From NCBI RefSeq assembly GCF_011044255.1, contig NZ_CP049107.1:2877501-2941500 (forward strand): 64,000 nt of DNA, read 5' to 3'. This document shows, in pieces, positions 51,556 to 59,322 of the stretch. The notes below the pieces were generated by a model. The model ran no database searches and was not told where the DNA came from. It was given only the letters and a program-made list of their open reading frames with translations. Each line of letters starts with the position of its first letter. Position 1 is the first letter of the stretch. This DNA is from Rhizorhabdus phycosphaerae. Lineage in GTDB: Bacteria; Pseudomonadota; Alphaproteobacteria; Sphingomonadales; Sphingomonadaceae. Made by a program: the position numbers and the translations under genes.

Positions 51556-52905
51556 TCAGGCCGCGATCGCGTCGAGCGCGCGGCGATAGCCGCGCATGCC
51601 CAAAGCGAGCATCAGCGTCATCAGCGGCAGGACGAACAGGCCGGTGATGACGATCGCGTAGCGCAGCGCGCCTTCGTCGCCGAAACCGAAGTCGGTGATC
51701 GCGGCGATGACGCTCGATCCTAGGCCGAGCCCGATGAGGTTGACGTTGAGCAGGGTGAGTGCGGTGACCTGTCCGCGCAGACGGTTGGGGGTGACGTCCT
51801 GGATCGCGGTCAGCAGCACGCCCTGCGAGGCCTGCCCGACCAGCGTTCCCACAGCCATGAAGGCGAGTGCGAGCGTGGCGGTGGGCATCAGCGGCCCGAG
51901 GATGAGCGGCACCGCCTTCAGGATCGTTGCGATCAGGACGATGCGCAGATTGGCGTCCTTGCGCCCGCGCCGCATCCAGCGGCCCGCGAGCCAGCCGCCG
52001 GCGATCGTGCCGACGGTCCCGCAAACCAGCATCAAGGTGCCGTAATAGAGGCCGACCTGCGCGGTCGTCAGGCCATAGGTGCGGATAAGGAAGGTCGGGT
52101 ACCAGAGGCTGACCCCGATCGCGAGCAGCCCGCTGAGCGCGGTGACGCCGATCAGCATGCCGTAAAGCCGCCAGCGCTCGACGACATAGGCCATCGCCTC
52201 GCGGAGCGGAACGCCCTTGTCCGAACCGAAGCCCGCCGTCTCTCGCCGCGCGGGTTCGCGGATCGTGGCGACCAGCGCGGCGACGATGACGCCGGGCAGG
52301 CCGACCATGACGAAGACCTTCTGCCATGGCGCCAGCGCGTCGAACAAGCCGATCCCGGTTGATGCGCTCGTCGCGAAATGCGCGAGCAGGGCGCCGCCGA
52401 TGATCAGCGCGAGCCCGCCGCCGATCGGATAACCAATCGCGTAGAGGCTGATCGCGAGTGGACGGCGCTCTTTCTCGAAATAGTCGCTGATGACCGAATA
52501 GGCCGAGGGGCTGAGCGTCGCCTCGCCGACACCGACCCCCACCCGCGTCGCGAACAGCATGGCGAAGCTGCTCGCGAAGCCGCACAGCATCGTCATCATC
52601 GACCAGAAGAGGACGCCGATCGTCATCAGCACGCCGCGTCGGTGCGTCCGGTCGACATAGCGGCCGATCGGCAGCGAGGCGACGCTGTAGAGCAGTGCGA
52701 AGGCAAAGCCCTGAAGCAGGCTGATCTCGAAATCGCTCAGCCCCATGTCGCGCTTGAGCGGCACGACGAGCAGCGTCAGAACGCGGGCGTCGATCGCGCT
52801 GAAGCTATAGGCGATGAACAGGACCGCCACGACATACCATCGGTAGAGGCCGGGTCCGGACGTAGGCAGAGCCTCGGTCTGCGTGGCGGCGCTGGTCGCG
52901 TGCAT
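51556..52905 (-). CDS. MFS transporter
   Basis: A 449-residue, 12-segment major facilitator. The loop 2-3 motif appears as LPIGRYVDRTHRRGVLM; other segments are RVGVGVGEATLSPSAYSVISDYF and GYPIGGGLALIIGGALL. It resembles the spinster/hexuronate-type carriers common in sphingomonad degradation clusters, which import or export organic acids. The ATG at 52905 follows the SDR stop at 52907 with one base between, so it is part of the Rieske-decarboxylase-SDR operon. Confidence 0.9.
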   Translation of the reverse strand: MHATSAATQTEALPTSGPGLYRWYVVAVLFIAYSFSAIDARVLTLLVVPLKRDMGLSDFEISLLQGFAFALLYSVASLPIGRYVDRTHRRGVLMTIGVLFWSMMTMLCGFASSFAMLFATRVGVGVGEATLSPSAYSVISDYFEKERRPLAISLYAIGYPIGGGLALIIGGALLAHFATSASTGIGLFDALAPWQKVFVMVGLPGVIVAALVATIREPARRETAGFGSDKGVPLREAMAYVVERWRLYGMLIGVTALSGLLAIGVSLWYPTFLIRTYGLTTAQVGLYYGTLMLVCGTVGTIAGGWLAGRWMRRGRKDANLRIVLIATILKAVPLILGPLMPTATLALAFMAVGTLVGQASQGVLLTAIQDVTPNRLRGQVTALTLLNVNLIGLGLGSSVIAAITDFGFGDEGALRYAIVITGLFVLPLMTLMLALGMRGYRRALDAIAA

Positions 52906-52906
52906 C

Positions 52907-53773
52907 TTACCAGGCCGAAACGGGGTCGGTACGGGCGAGCAGCCCCTCGGTCCGCTGCCGGATCATCGCATCGCCCTGTTCGCTCTCGGGCAGCAGCCAG
53001 AAGCGGCCCGCGCGGACGCCTTCGATCGCGAAGCTCGCGACCTCCTCGGGTTCGGTGAGCTGCAGGTTCAGGCCGGTGGTCTTCACCAGATCCTGCATCG
53101 TGCGATAGGCGACGGGTTCTTCTGGCTCGGTGCCGGCATATTCGGCCGGGCGCACGAGCCGCGATGCCATGATCGACGTGTTGACGGTGTGGGGTCCTGG
53201 GAAGAGCACTGCAGCCTTCACCCGCCCGCCATCCTTCAACAACTGCTGGTAGAGGACCTCGGAGATGCTCGTCACCGCCGCCTTGGTCGCAGCATAGATC
53301 GGCGTGTTCGGCAGCGAGCGCAGCCCGCCATTGGTCGACGAGGTGTTGATCACGACGCCGTCCTCGCCACCGGCGATCATGCGCGGGACGAAGGCCTTGA
53401 TGCCGTGGACGACGCCCATGACATTGACGTCGATGCCCCAGCGCCAGTCGTTTACCGGCAGCGTCCAGATCGCCTTGCGCGCTTCGCCCAGGCCGACGCC
53501 GGCATTGTTGAACAGCAGGTGCGCCGCGCCGAAGCGGTCATAGACCTGTTGCGCCAGCGCCTCGACCGAGGCTTCCTTGGTGACGTCGACCGTGAGACCG
53601 ACGACCGTCGCACCCTCGACCGCGATCTCCGCTGCGGTGGCGTCGAGCTTCGCCTGATCGATATCCGCCAGGACGACGATCGCGCCCTCGGCCGCCAGCT
53701 GCGCGCCGATCGCCCGGCCGACGCCGCTGGCGCCGCCGGTGATCACGGCAACCTTGTCCTTGAAGTGCCGCAT
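52907..53773 (-). CDS. Short-chain dehydrogenase/reductase
   Basis: A 288-residue classical SDR. It has the NAD(P) motif T-G-G-A-S-G-V-G-R near residue 12, N-N-A-G near 90, and the catalytic Ser in V-I-N-T-S-S-T-N-G-G and Y-A-A-T-K. Asp at the end of the second strand (VLADID) suggests NAD preference. It probably oxidises an alcohol made by the neighbouring oxygenase, or reduces a ketone. The ATG overlaps the decarboxylase-like stop by one base; the open frame reaches 53860 but overlaps that gene. Confidence 0.91.
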   Translation of the reverse strand: MRHFKDKVAVITGGASGVGRAIGAQLAAEGAIVVLADIDQAKLDATAAEIAVEGATVVGLTVDVTKEASVEALAQQVYDRFGAAHLLFNNAGVGLGEARKAIWTLPVNDWRWGIDVNVMGVVHGIKAFVPRMIAGGEDGVVINTSSTNGGLRSLPNTPIYAATKAAVTSISEVLYQQLLKDGGRVKAAVLFPGPHTVNTSIMASRLVRPAEYAGTEPEEPVAYRTMQDLVKTTGLNLQLTEPEEVASFAIEGVRAGRFWLLPESEQGDAMIRQRTEGLLARTDPVSAW

Positions 53774-54579
53774 CAGGCGGCAAGCTCCTCGGCGCGCGGC
53801 AGTTCGATGCCGACATTGGCCGGGTCGTCGAAGCGGCCGACCCAATGATCGGCGATCCATTCGCCGGGGACCGTGCGCAAAATCTGCCCGCCGGTGAGGG
53901 TCGACCCCTCGACATATTCGAGGCTCGTGATCCGCCGCACCGGGATATCGACCAGCGGGTCATAGGCGGATTCGACCAGCGTGATCTGTCCGTCGAAATC
54001 GCGGCGGTCGTTATAGTTGCGCTTCCAGTTCAGCCGGGTCAGGAACACATCGCCATCGAAGGTCGACGGATCCTCGATCCCCTGCAGCGCCTTGTAGCAG
54101 TAGAGATATTCCTCGAAGCTGCGCGGACGGTCATTGGCGTCGCCGATCGTGCCCTCGATGGTGAAATAGGTGATGCCGTGGCGGGCGCAGGTGGCGCGGA
54201 CATGGTCGCCATTCTTTTCGAAGCTGGTTGTCGCGATCTTCTTGGGCTCGCCGAAGCGCTCGCGGCCGCTGGTGACGACGGACTCGCCTTCCATCGCCAT
54301 GTGGAAGCAATAGGCGCCGGCCTGGCCCTCATAGGTGCAGTTGACGCCCATCGTCAGCGCACCGATCTCGATCGTGCGCTCGGGGGTCACGTGCATCGCA
54401 ACATGGGCGAGCTGGACGAAGATCTCGGGCCGTTCGATCGCCTCCAGCGGGCGGGGCAGCATCGCCGCATAGACGGCGGGGTCGGTCTCATAGGTGGCGC
54501 GGATCGACCGCACGGTGTTGTTCAGTCCGCCGGCGGCACGCGTGGTGACCGCTCCCTTGCGATAGCGCAGCTTAGACAT
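53773..54579 (-). CDS. Acetoacetate-decarboxylase-family protein
   Basis: A 268-residue member of the ADC fold. The Schiff-base region is R-E-R-F-G-E-P-K-K near residues 106-114, with the Lys-Lys pair seen in authentic decarboxylase, so an active-site amine is present. It could decarboxylate a beta-keto acid or, like other ADC relatives, act as an aldolase-dehydratase or hydratase. The ATG at 54579 has AGGAG seven bases upstream; ATG 54585 is equally possible. It lies between the Rieske oxygenase and the SDR in one operon. Confidence 0.87.
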   Translation of the reverse strand: MSKLRYRKGAVTTRAAGGLNNTVRSIRATYETDPAVYAAMLPRPLEAIERPEIFVQLAHVAMHVTPERTIEIGALTMGVNCTYEGQAGAYCFHMAMEGESVVTSGRERFGEPKKIATTSFEKNGDHVRATCARHGITYFTIEGTIGDANDRPRSFEEYLYCYKALQGIEDPSTFDGDVFLTRLNWKRNYNDRRDFDGQITLVESAYDPLVDIPVRRITSLEYVEGSTLTGGQILRTVPGEWIADHWVGRFDDPANVGIELPRAEELAA

Positions 54580-54652
54580 GGGCATGCTCCTCTCTCCCCC
54601 GCCGGACGGGGTCCGGCAGGCCTGGCAATGTCGTGATGATGTCCGCGCCGGC

Positions 54653-55657
54653 CTATTCGGCCGCTATGCTCTGCGGCTCGGTCGGATCGGCGTAAAATTG
54701 TTCGAAATAGCGGCGGAAGCGCAGGATCGGGCCATCGCCATCGCACAGCAGCGGCTGGACGCGGTGGATCTTGTGCGCCCAGATCGGAATGTCGCCCTCG
54801 ACCCCGGTCTGCCCGCAGGTGCCCGCGATCTGCGCCTTGATCATCTGTTCCTCGAACGAGCCGGGTTCGACCGGATCATGGGTGAAGCAGAAGCGAAGCT
54901 CGACCTCGTCGGCCTCGACCGGGGTCGCCAGCACCTGCAGCGCGAGCGTGTTGAGCGCCATCAGATGGGTGGTCTTCTGCCCGGCGCCGTTCTGCACGGT
55001 GCTGACGCCGGACTTGACCAGCTTCTTGCTGCCGTCGGGATAGCTCACCTCACGTTCGCCATGGGCCTCGGAACGGCGGACATGGCCGTCATAACTCGTC
55101 TTGCCCTCGGGCACGTGCGCCATGCCGTGGACGAACTCGAAATGGGCGACGTCGACGCCGTTCTCGGCGATCTCTTGGGGGTTGCTCGCGAAGCGCCACT
55201 CGCGGCGCGTCTGCGGCGCCCAGCCGGGCTCGGTGAATTCGGGGATCACCATGACGTCGAACATCGGTTCGACCCCGGCCGGATGATACCAGGCCCAGAC
55301 GACGCCATTGGCTTCGGTCACCGGATAGGGGCGGGCAATCGGGCTGCGCTTGGCGATCGGCGGCATCGCCCGCGCATAGGGTATGCTCGAACAGAAGCCA
55401 TTGGGCCGGAATGCCCAGGCGTGGAAGGGGCAGCGCAGGCTGTCGCCTTGGACCACACCGCCATGGCCGAGATGCGCGCCGAGATGGGGGCAATAGGCGT
55501 CGAGCAGCCCGGCGACCCCCTCCTCGTTGCGGAAGAGCACCAGATCCCGGCCGAAATAATGGAGCGGCCGCACGTCACCGATCGCGAGTTCGTCGGCATA
55601 GGCCACGAAATACCATCCGAACGGGATGTCCATCGGGAATCGATTGACCTTGGGCAT
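54653..55657 (-). CDS. Rieske non-heme iron oxygenase, terminal component
   Basis: A 334-residue oxygenase. The Rieske cluster ligands are C56-P-H58 and C76-P-F-H79. The mononuclear iron site is in E-N-G-V-D-V-A-H-F-E-F-V-H-G (Asp169, His172, His177). The overall plan, with a single subunit and no small beta subunit nearby, fits the KshA/cholesterol-desaturase-like group rather than ring-hydroxylating dioxygenases. No ferredoxin or reductase gene is in the window, so electrons must come from elsewhere. It heads the operon and is preceded by a 142-base gap with repeated motifs. Confidence 0.92.
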   Translation of the reverse strand: MPKVNRFPMDIPFGWYFVAYADELAIGDVRPLHYFGRDLVLFRNEEGVAGLLDAYCPHLGAHLGHGGVVQGDSLRCPFHAWAFRPNGFCSSIPYARAMPPIAKRSPIARPYPVTEANGVVWAWYHPAGVEPMFDVMVIPEFTEPGWAPQTRREWRFASNPQEIAENGVDVAHFEFVHGMAHVPEGKTSYDGHVRRSEAHGEREVSYPDGSKKLVKSGVSTVQNGAGQKTTHLMALNTLALQVLATPVEADEVELRFCFTHDPVEPGSFEEQMIKAQIAGTCGQTGVEGDIPIWAHKIHRVQPLLCDGDGPILRFRRYFEQFYADPTEPQSIAAE

Positions 55658-55750
55658 ATGCTCCTCGCCTCCTCCGGGGCCTTGTGACCCGCATCTTTAT
55701 GAAGGTGATCCTAGCCGGCTTTGCGGACAGGGAAAGTGCATAGGCGGCGA

Positions 55751-55790
55751 CGGACTGTTTCCACCGGACTAATAATCGGCTGTTTCGCCG
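55751..55790. promoter_or_regulatory. Pair of similar motifs upstream of the Rieske oxygenase gene
   Basis: CGGACTGTTTCCACCG (55751-55766) and CGGCTGTTTCGCCG (55777-55790) share CGG..CTGTTTC..CCG with a 26-base offset. They lie about 95-135 bases before the oxygenase start. Two similar sites spaced by about two and a half helical turns could bind an activator such as the adjacent LysR protein. Confidence 0.4.
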
Positions 55791-55799
55791 ACGGAAAAG

Positions 55800-56708
55800 C
55801 TAGGCGCCGCCGGGCCGCAATATGTCGGTCATCCACGGGCGAATGAGGGTGCGGCTGATCCTGCTGGTCAGGAAGTCGATGAAGGCGCGGGTGGCCGCAG
55901 GCAATATGCCGGGGGAGAAGACGACCCGCACCTCCTTGTCATGGAAGGTCCAGTCGTCGGCCATGGCGACGATGCTGCCGTCGACCAGATCGGTGCGGAT
56001 CACGCTGATCGGCAAATGGGCGAGGCCAAGGCCGCGCCGCGCGGCCCAGCGGAGAGCGATCCCGCTGTTGCTGGTCCATTTGCCCGAGACCCGCGTCTGG
56101 ATGCCGCCGTTGAAATGGAACTGGCCGCTGAGGTCGGACAGGCAGTTGTGCCGCCCGAGATCGTCGGGCGAGGTCGGCCATCCATGTTCGGCGACATAAT
56201 CGGGCGAGGCGCACAGGCAGTAGGACAGATAGCCGAACAGCCGCGCCCTGAGCGAACTGTTCTCCAGCCGGCCATAGCGGACCATCACGTCGAAGCTCTC
56301 CGCCACCAGCTCGCTCTCGCGCAGATAGGCGATCACCTCGATCGCGATCTCCGGATGCTGCGCGCTGAACTCGGCCAGCAGAGCGGACATGAAGTCCGAT
56401 CCGAAGATGTCGCTGAGACCGACGCGGAGGCGCCCGACCGGGTGCGACTGGAACTGCGCCATGCTGCGTTCGAGATCGGCGATGTCGTCGCGCATCGCCT
56501 GGCAGCGTTCGTAGAAGATCTCGCCGGCAGCCGTGAGGGACAGCCGCCGTGTGGTGCGGACGATCAGCTGCGTGCCGACGCGCGCCTCCAGCTCGCCGAC
56601 GATCTTGCTGATGAAGGATTTGGAGACGCCCAGCTGATCGGCGGCCGCAGTGAAACTGCCGGTCGCGACGACCGCCAGAAACTCATCGACACCGCGCCAA
56701 GCCGACAT
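55800..56708 (-). CDS. LysR-family transcriptional regulator
   Basis: A 302-residue LysR protein. The N-terminal HTH is GSFTAAADQLGVSKSFISKIVGELEARVG, a typical recognition helix. RLRVGLSDIFGSDFMSALLAEF starts the effector-binding domain. The ATG at 56708 has GGAGG six bases upstream, so it is preferred to the ATG at 56714. It lies just upstream, in the same orientation, of the Rieske oxygenase operon and may activate it. The ligand is unknown. Confidence 0.92.
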   Translation of the reverse strand: MSAWRGVDEFLAVVATGSFTAAADQLGVSKSFISKIVGELEARVGTQLIVRTTRRLSLTAAGEIFYERCQAMRDDIADLERSMAQFQSHPVGRLRVGLSDIFGSDFMSALLAEFSAQHPEIAIEVIAYLRESELVAESFDVMVRYGRLENSSLRARLFGYLSYCLCASPDYVAEHGWPTSPDDLGRHNCLSDLSGQFHFNGGIQTRVSGKWTSNSGIALRWAARRGLGLAHLPISVIRTDLVDGSIVAMADDWTFHDKEVRVVFSPGILPAATRAFIDFLTSRISRTLIRPWMTDILRPGGA

Positions 56709-56798
56709 GGCCATCCTCCCCCGGCTGCCCGAAGCCTTGTGGCCGAAGGCAGTGTCCGAGGGAAGATGGTTGGTCGCTCGCGGCGGAATGCGAACGGT

Positions 56799-57992
56799 CT
56801 ACTCCGCCGCTTGCCGGATGAAGCTTTCCTTGCGCGGCCCGATACGCGAGGCGATGCCCCACAGGGCGCCCGCGTCGACGTCATAGGCGTCGAGCGCATT
56901 GCCGCCCAGCATCTGCTGGATGTCGCTTTCGGGCAGGCCGCCGAGGCTGAGGATCATCTTTTCGAGCGTGCTCGGCCAGGTGCCCTCGGGGTGGGGATAG
57001 TCGGTGCCCCACAGGATACGGTCGATGCCGATCTTGTAATAGGATTCGGTCGTCTCCTCGTCGGGCAGCGCCGAGCAGCCGACATAGATGTTGCGCTTGA
57101 AATAGTCGCTCGGCTTCATGCTCATATTGGCGTTGTAGTCGCCGAGCTTGCCCGAGGTGTGCTTGACCGAGGCCCTTATATCCATGAGCTCGATCATCCA
57201 GGGAAACCAGAATTCGCCCCCTGCCTCGGTGAACATCACCTTCAGCTCGGGATATTCCTCGAACACGCCGCCGAAGGTCATCGACCAGAGCGGGCGCGTC
57301 ATCCAGAAGGCGAATTCGCACAGATAGGTGCCGATCCAGCCGGGCTGGGTCATGTCGTAACCCGGCGTCGCGCCCGAATGGAAATGCAGGGGAAGCTTGT
57401 AGTCCTGCAGCAGCTCCCACACCGGATAATATTTGGTGTGGTTGTACATGTCGTATTTGTCGGTGACCGCCGGGAAGAAGACCCCCTTCATGCCGTTTTT
57501 CTTAGCCCAGTGGATTTCCTTGATCGTCTCGTCGAGGTCGAACACCGCCGGGATGACGGCGAGGCCCAGGCGGCGATGCGGATCCTCGGCGCAGAACTCG
57601 GCCAGCCAGCGGTTGTGCGCGCGCGCACCCGCCCATTGCAGCTCGGGCGTCGAGGCGGCGGGATTCAGGCCGACATCGGCGCCGAAGGGCGGGGCGTTGC
57701 GCTCGGTGATACCGTCGGGGAAGAGCACCTCGGCGGCGACACCGTCGGCATCGAGCACGCGGTTGCGGATGGTGCCGTCCCACGCGCCTTCCAGCCCGTC
57801 GCCGACCTTGGCGCGCCATTTCGTGTTGAAATCGTCGATCAGGAACAGCTTCTCGCGTTCCTCGCGCGCCTTGATCTCCTTGGCCAGCGCCTCGTCGAAC
57901 GCGGCATGGTAGCGCGATTCGAGATAGGTCCGGTATTGCTCGGGCGGGAGGCCGACATGGCCGTCGGACGAGATGACGAGATAGCGGTCCAT
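56799..57992 (-). CDS. Amidohydrolase-2 family metal-dependent hydrolase/decarboxylase
   Basis: A 397-residue TIM-barrel protein. The first metal motif is S-S-D-G-H-V (Asp10, His12). Others are L-H-F-H-S-G-A, F-T-E-A-G-G and G-T-D-Y-P-H-P-E-G. This branch (ACMSD/LigW-related) includes carboxylases and decarboxylases as well as hydrolases in sphingomonad aromatic pathways. The ATG at 57992 has GGAGAG upstream; an ATG at 58010 is an alternative. It precedes the LysR gene and follows the MFS gene in the same direction. Confidence 0.88.
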   Translation of the reverse strand: MDRYLVISSDGHVGLPPEQYRTYLESRYHAAFDEALAKEIKAREEREKLFLIDDFNTKWRAKVGDGLEGAWDGTIRNRVLDADGVAAEVLFPDGITERNAPPFGADVGLNPAASTPELQWAGARAHNRWLAEFCAEDPHRRLGLAVIPAVFDLDETIKEIHWAKKNGMKGVFFPAVTDKYDMYNHTKYYPVWELLQDYKLPLHFHSGATPGYDMTQPGWIGTYLCEFAFWMTRPLWSMTFGGVFEEYPELKVMFTEAGGEFWFPWMIELMDIRASVKHTSGKLGDYNANMSMKPSDYFKRNIYVGCSALPDEETTESYYKIGIDRILWGTDYPHPEGTWPSTLEKMILSLGGLPESDIQQMLGGNALDAYDVDAGALWGIASRIGPRKESFIRQAAE

Positions 57993-58087
57993 TTCACTCT
58001 CCAGATACATAGTCGGCAGCGGGCGCCGCGGATTGCGTCCAACTTGCCTGTCCCCCGGCGCGGGAAAAAGGCGACGGCGGTGAACGA

Positions 58088-59305
58088 TCAGTCGCTCACA
58101 GGAAACAGCGGGGTGGTTCTGAGGGCGGACAGGAAGACGATCGCGCAGCTCGATGCGGCAAGGAAGAAGGGCGCTCCCCACCAGAGCTGGTAGCAGGCGA
58201 CGGCAATGATCGGCGGCAGGGTGATCGAGGCCCCCGCGATCATGCTGACCGCGCCGGCCGCCGCTCCCTGCCGTTCGGCACCCAGAGCAAGCGACAGCAG
58301 CGAGGCGAAGCCGGGGCGCGCGAGGCCATAGCCGAAGCTGGCCAGCGCATAGCCCGCGAACAGCGCCCCATGGCCGGTGCCGCCCAGAGCGATGAGGTTG
58401 CCAATCGCTACCATCGCCGCGCCCCACTGCAGCATGGCGATCGGCGAAGGCTTCAGGATGTTGACCACCCCCAGCTGGGCCACGAGCCCGCTTGCCGCGC
58501 CGATCGATAGGGCGATGCCGATCAGCTTCTGCGCCTCGACGGCGGGCAGCCGGCTGATGTCGATGATCGCGAAGCCCAGCGTATAGGTGTTGATCGCCTG
58601 CGCAGAGGCGATGACGAGCCCCTGAAGCAACAGCGCGCGCAGCATCGGATCGCGCCACAGGCCGCTTTGGGGAATCGCGGGTGCCCCGGCGGCGAGAATC
58701 GGACGGTCGGCGCGCAGCGCGACGGCGACCAGCATGAGCAGTACGACACCCATCAGCGCGAAGCCGAACATCGGTCCGGCAAGGCCGAAAGGCGGCAGGA
58801 CCAGGAAGGGGGCGATGGTCGGCCCCACGATCGTGCCGAGGCTGAGCGCTCCTGCGAGCGCCGACAGCGCGCGGACGCGGGCATGGCCCTGGCTATGGTC
58901 CGCGACATAGGCCTGCGCCGCCGTGCCCGCCGCCGATCCGAACAGGCCGTAGCTGCAGCGGACCACCGTGAAGGCGAGGAACAACGGCAATGCACTGGCG
59001 AGGCCATGGAGGCCGGCGAGAACGACCAGCCCGCATCCTGCCATAGAGGCGATGAAACCACATAGCCCGACGAGCATCATCGGCTTGCGGCCTCGCCGGT
59101 CGGACACCCGCGCCCAGAGCGGCGACGTGACTGCCCAGGCGAGCGCCGACAGGGAGAAGATGCAGGCGACCAGCGCATCGGGGATTCTCAGCGCCCGGCC
59201 GATCGCAGGCAGCACGGTAACGAGCCCGAGATTGCCGAGCGCGGTGGCAAGCGTCACCGCGAACAGCGTCGAAAAGGCGAGGCGCGACAGCCTGCGTTCC
59301 TGCAC
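58088..59305 (-). CDS. MFS transporter
   Basis: A 405-residue, 12-segment major facilitator from a GTG start at 59305 with AAGG upstream. The loop motif is S-P-L-W-A-R-V-S-D-R-R-G-R-K-P; FFRCSYGLFGSAAGTAAQAY-like helix 5 features (here VVRCSYGLFGSAAGT) resemble drug/metabolite exporters of the DHA1 type. It is 17 bases after the TonB receptor gene, so the two are probably co-transcribed for substrate uptake or efflux. Confidence 0.87.
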   Translation of the reverse strand: MQERRLSRLAFSTLFAVTLATALGNLGLVTVLPAIGRALRIPDALVACIFSLSALAWAVTSPLWARVSDRRGRKPMMLVGLCGFIASMAGCGLVVLAGLHGLASALPLFLAFTVVRCSYGLFGSAAGTAAQAYVADHSQGHARVRALSALAGALSLGTIVGPTIAPFLVLPPFGLAGPMFGFALMGVVLLMLVAVALRADRPILAAGAPAIPQSGLWRDPMLRALLLQGLVIASAQAINTYTLGFAIIDISRLPAVEAQKLIGIALSIGAASGLVAQLGVVNILKPSPIAMLQWGAAMVAIGNLIALGGTGHGALFAGYALASFGYGLARPGFASLLSLALGAERQGAAAGAVSMIAGASITLPPIIAVACYQLWWGAPFFLAASSCAIVFLSALRTTPLFPVSD

Positions 59306-59322
59306 GATGTCGCGCCTTCCGG

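Noticed and set aside
55941-58193. A 750-codon plus-strand open frame.
   Set aside because: It is antisense to LysR and amidohydrolase genes with clear motifs; composition is Asp/Glu/Arg-rich as expected for a high-GC shadow frame.
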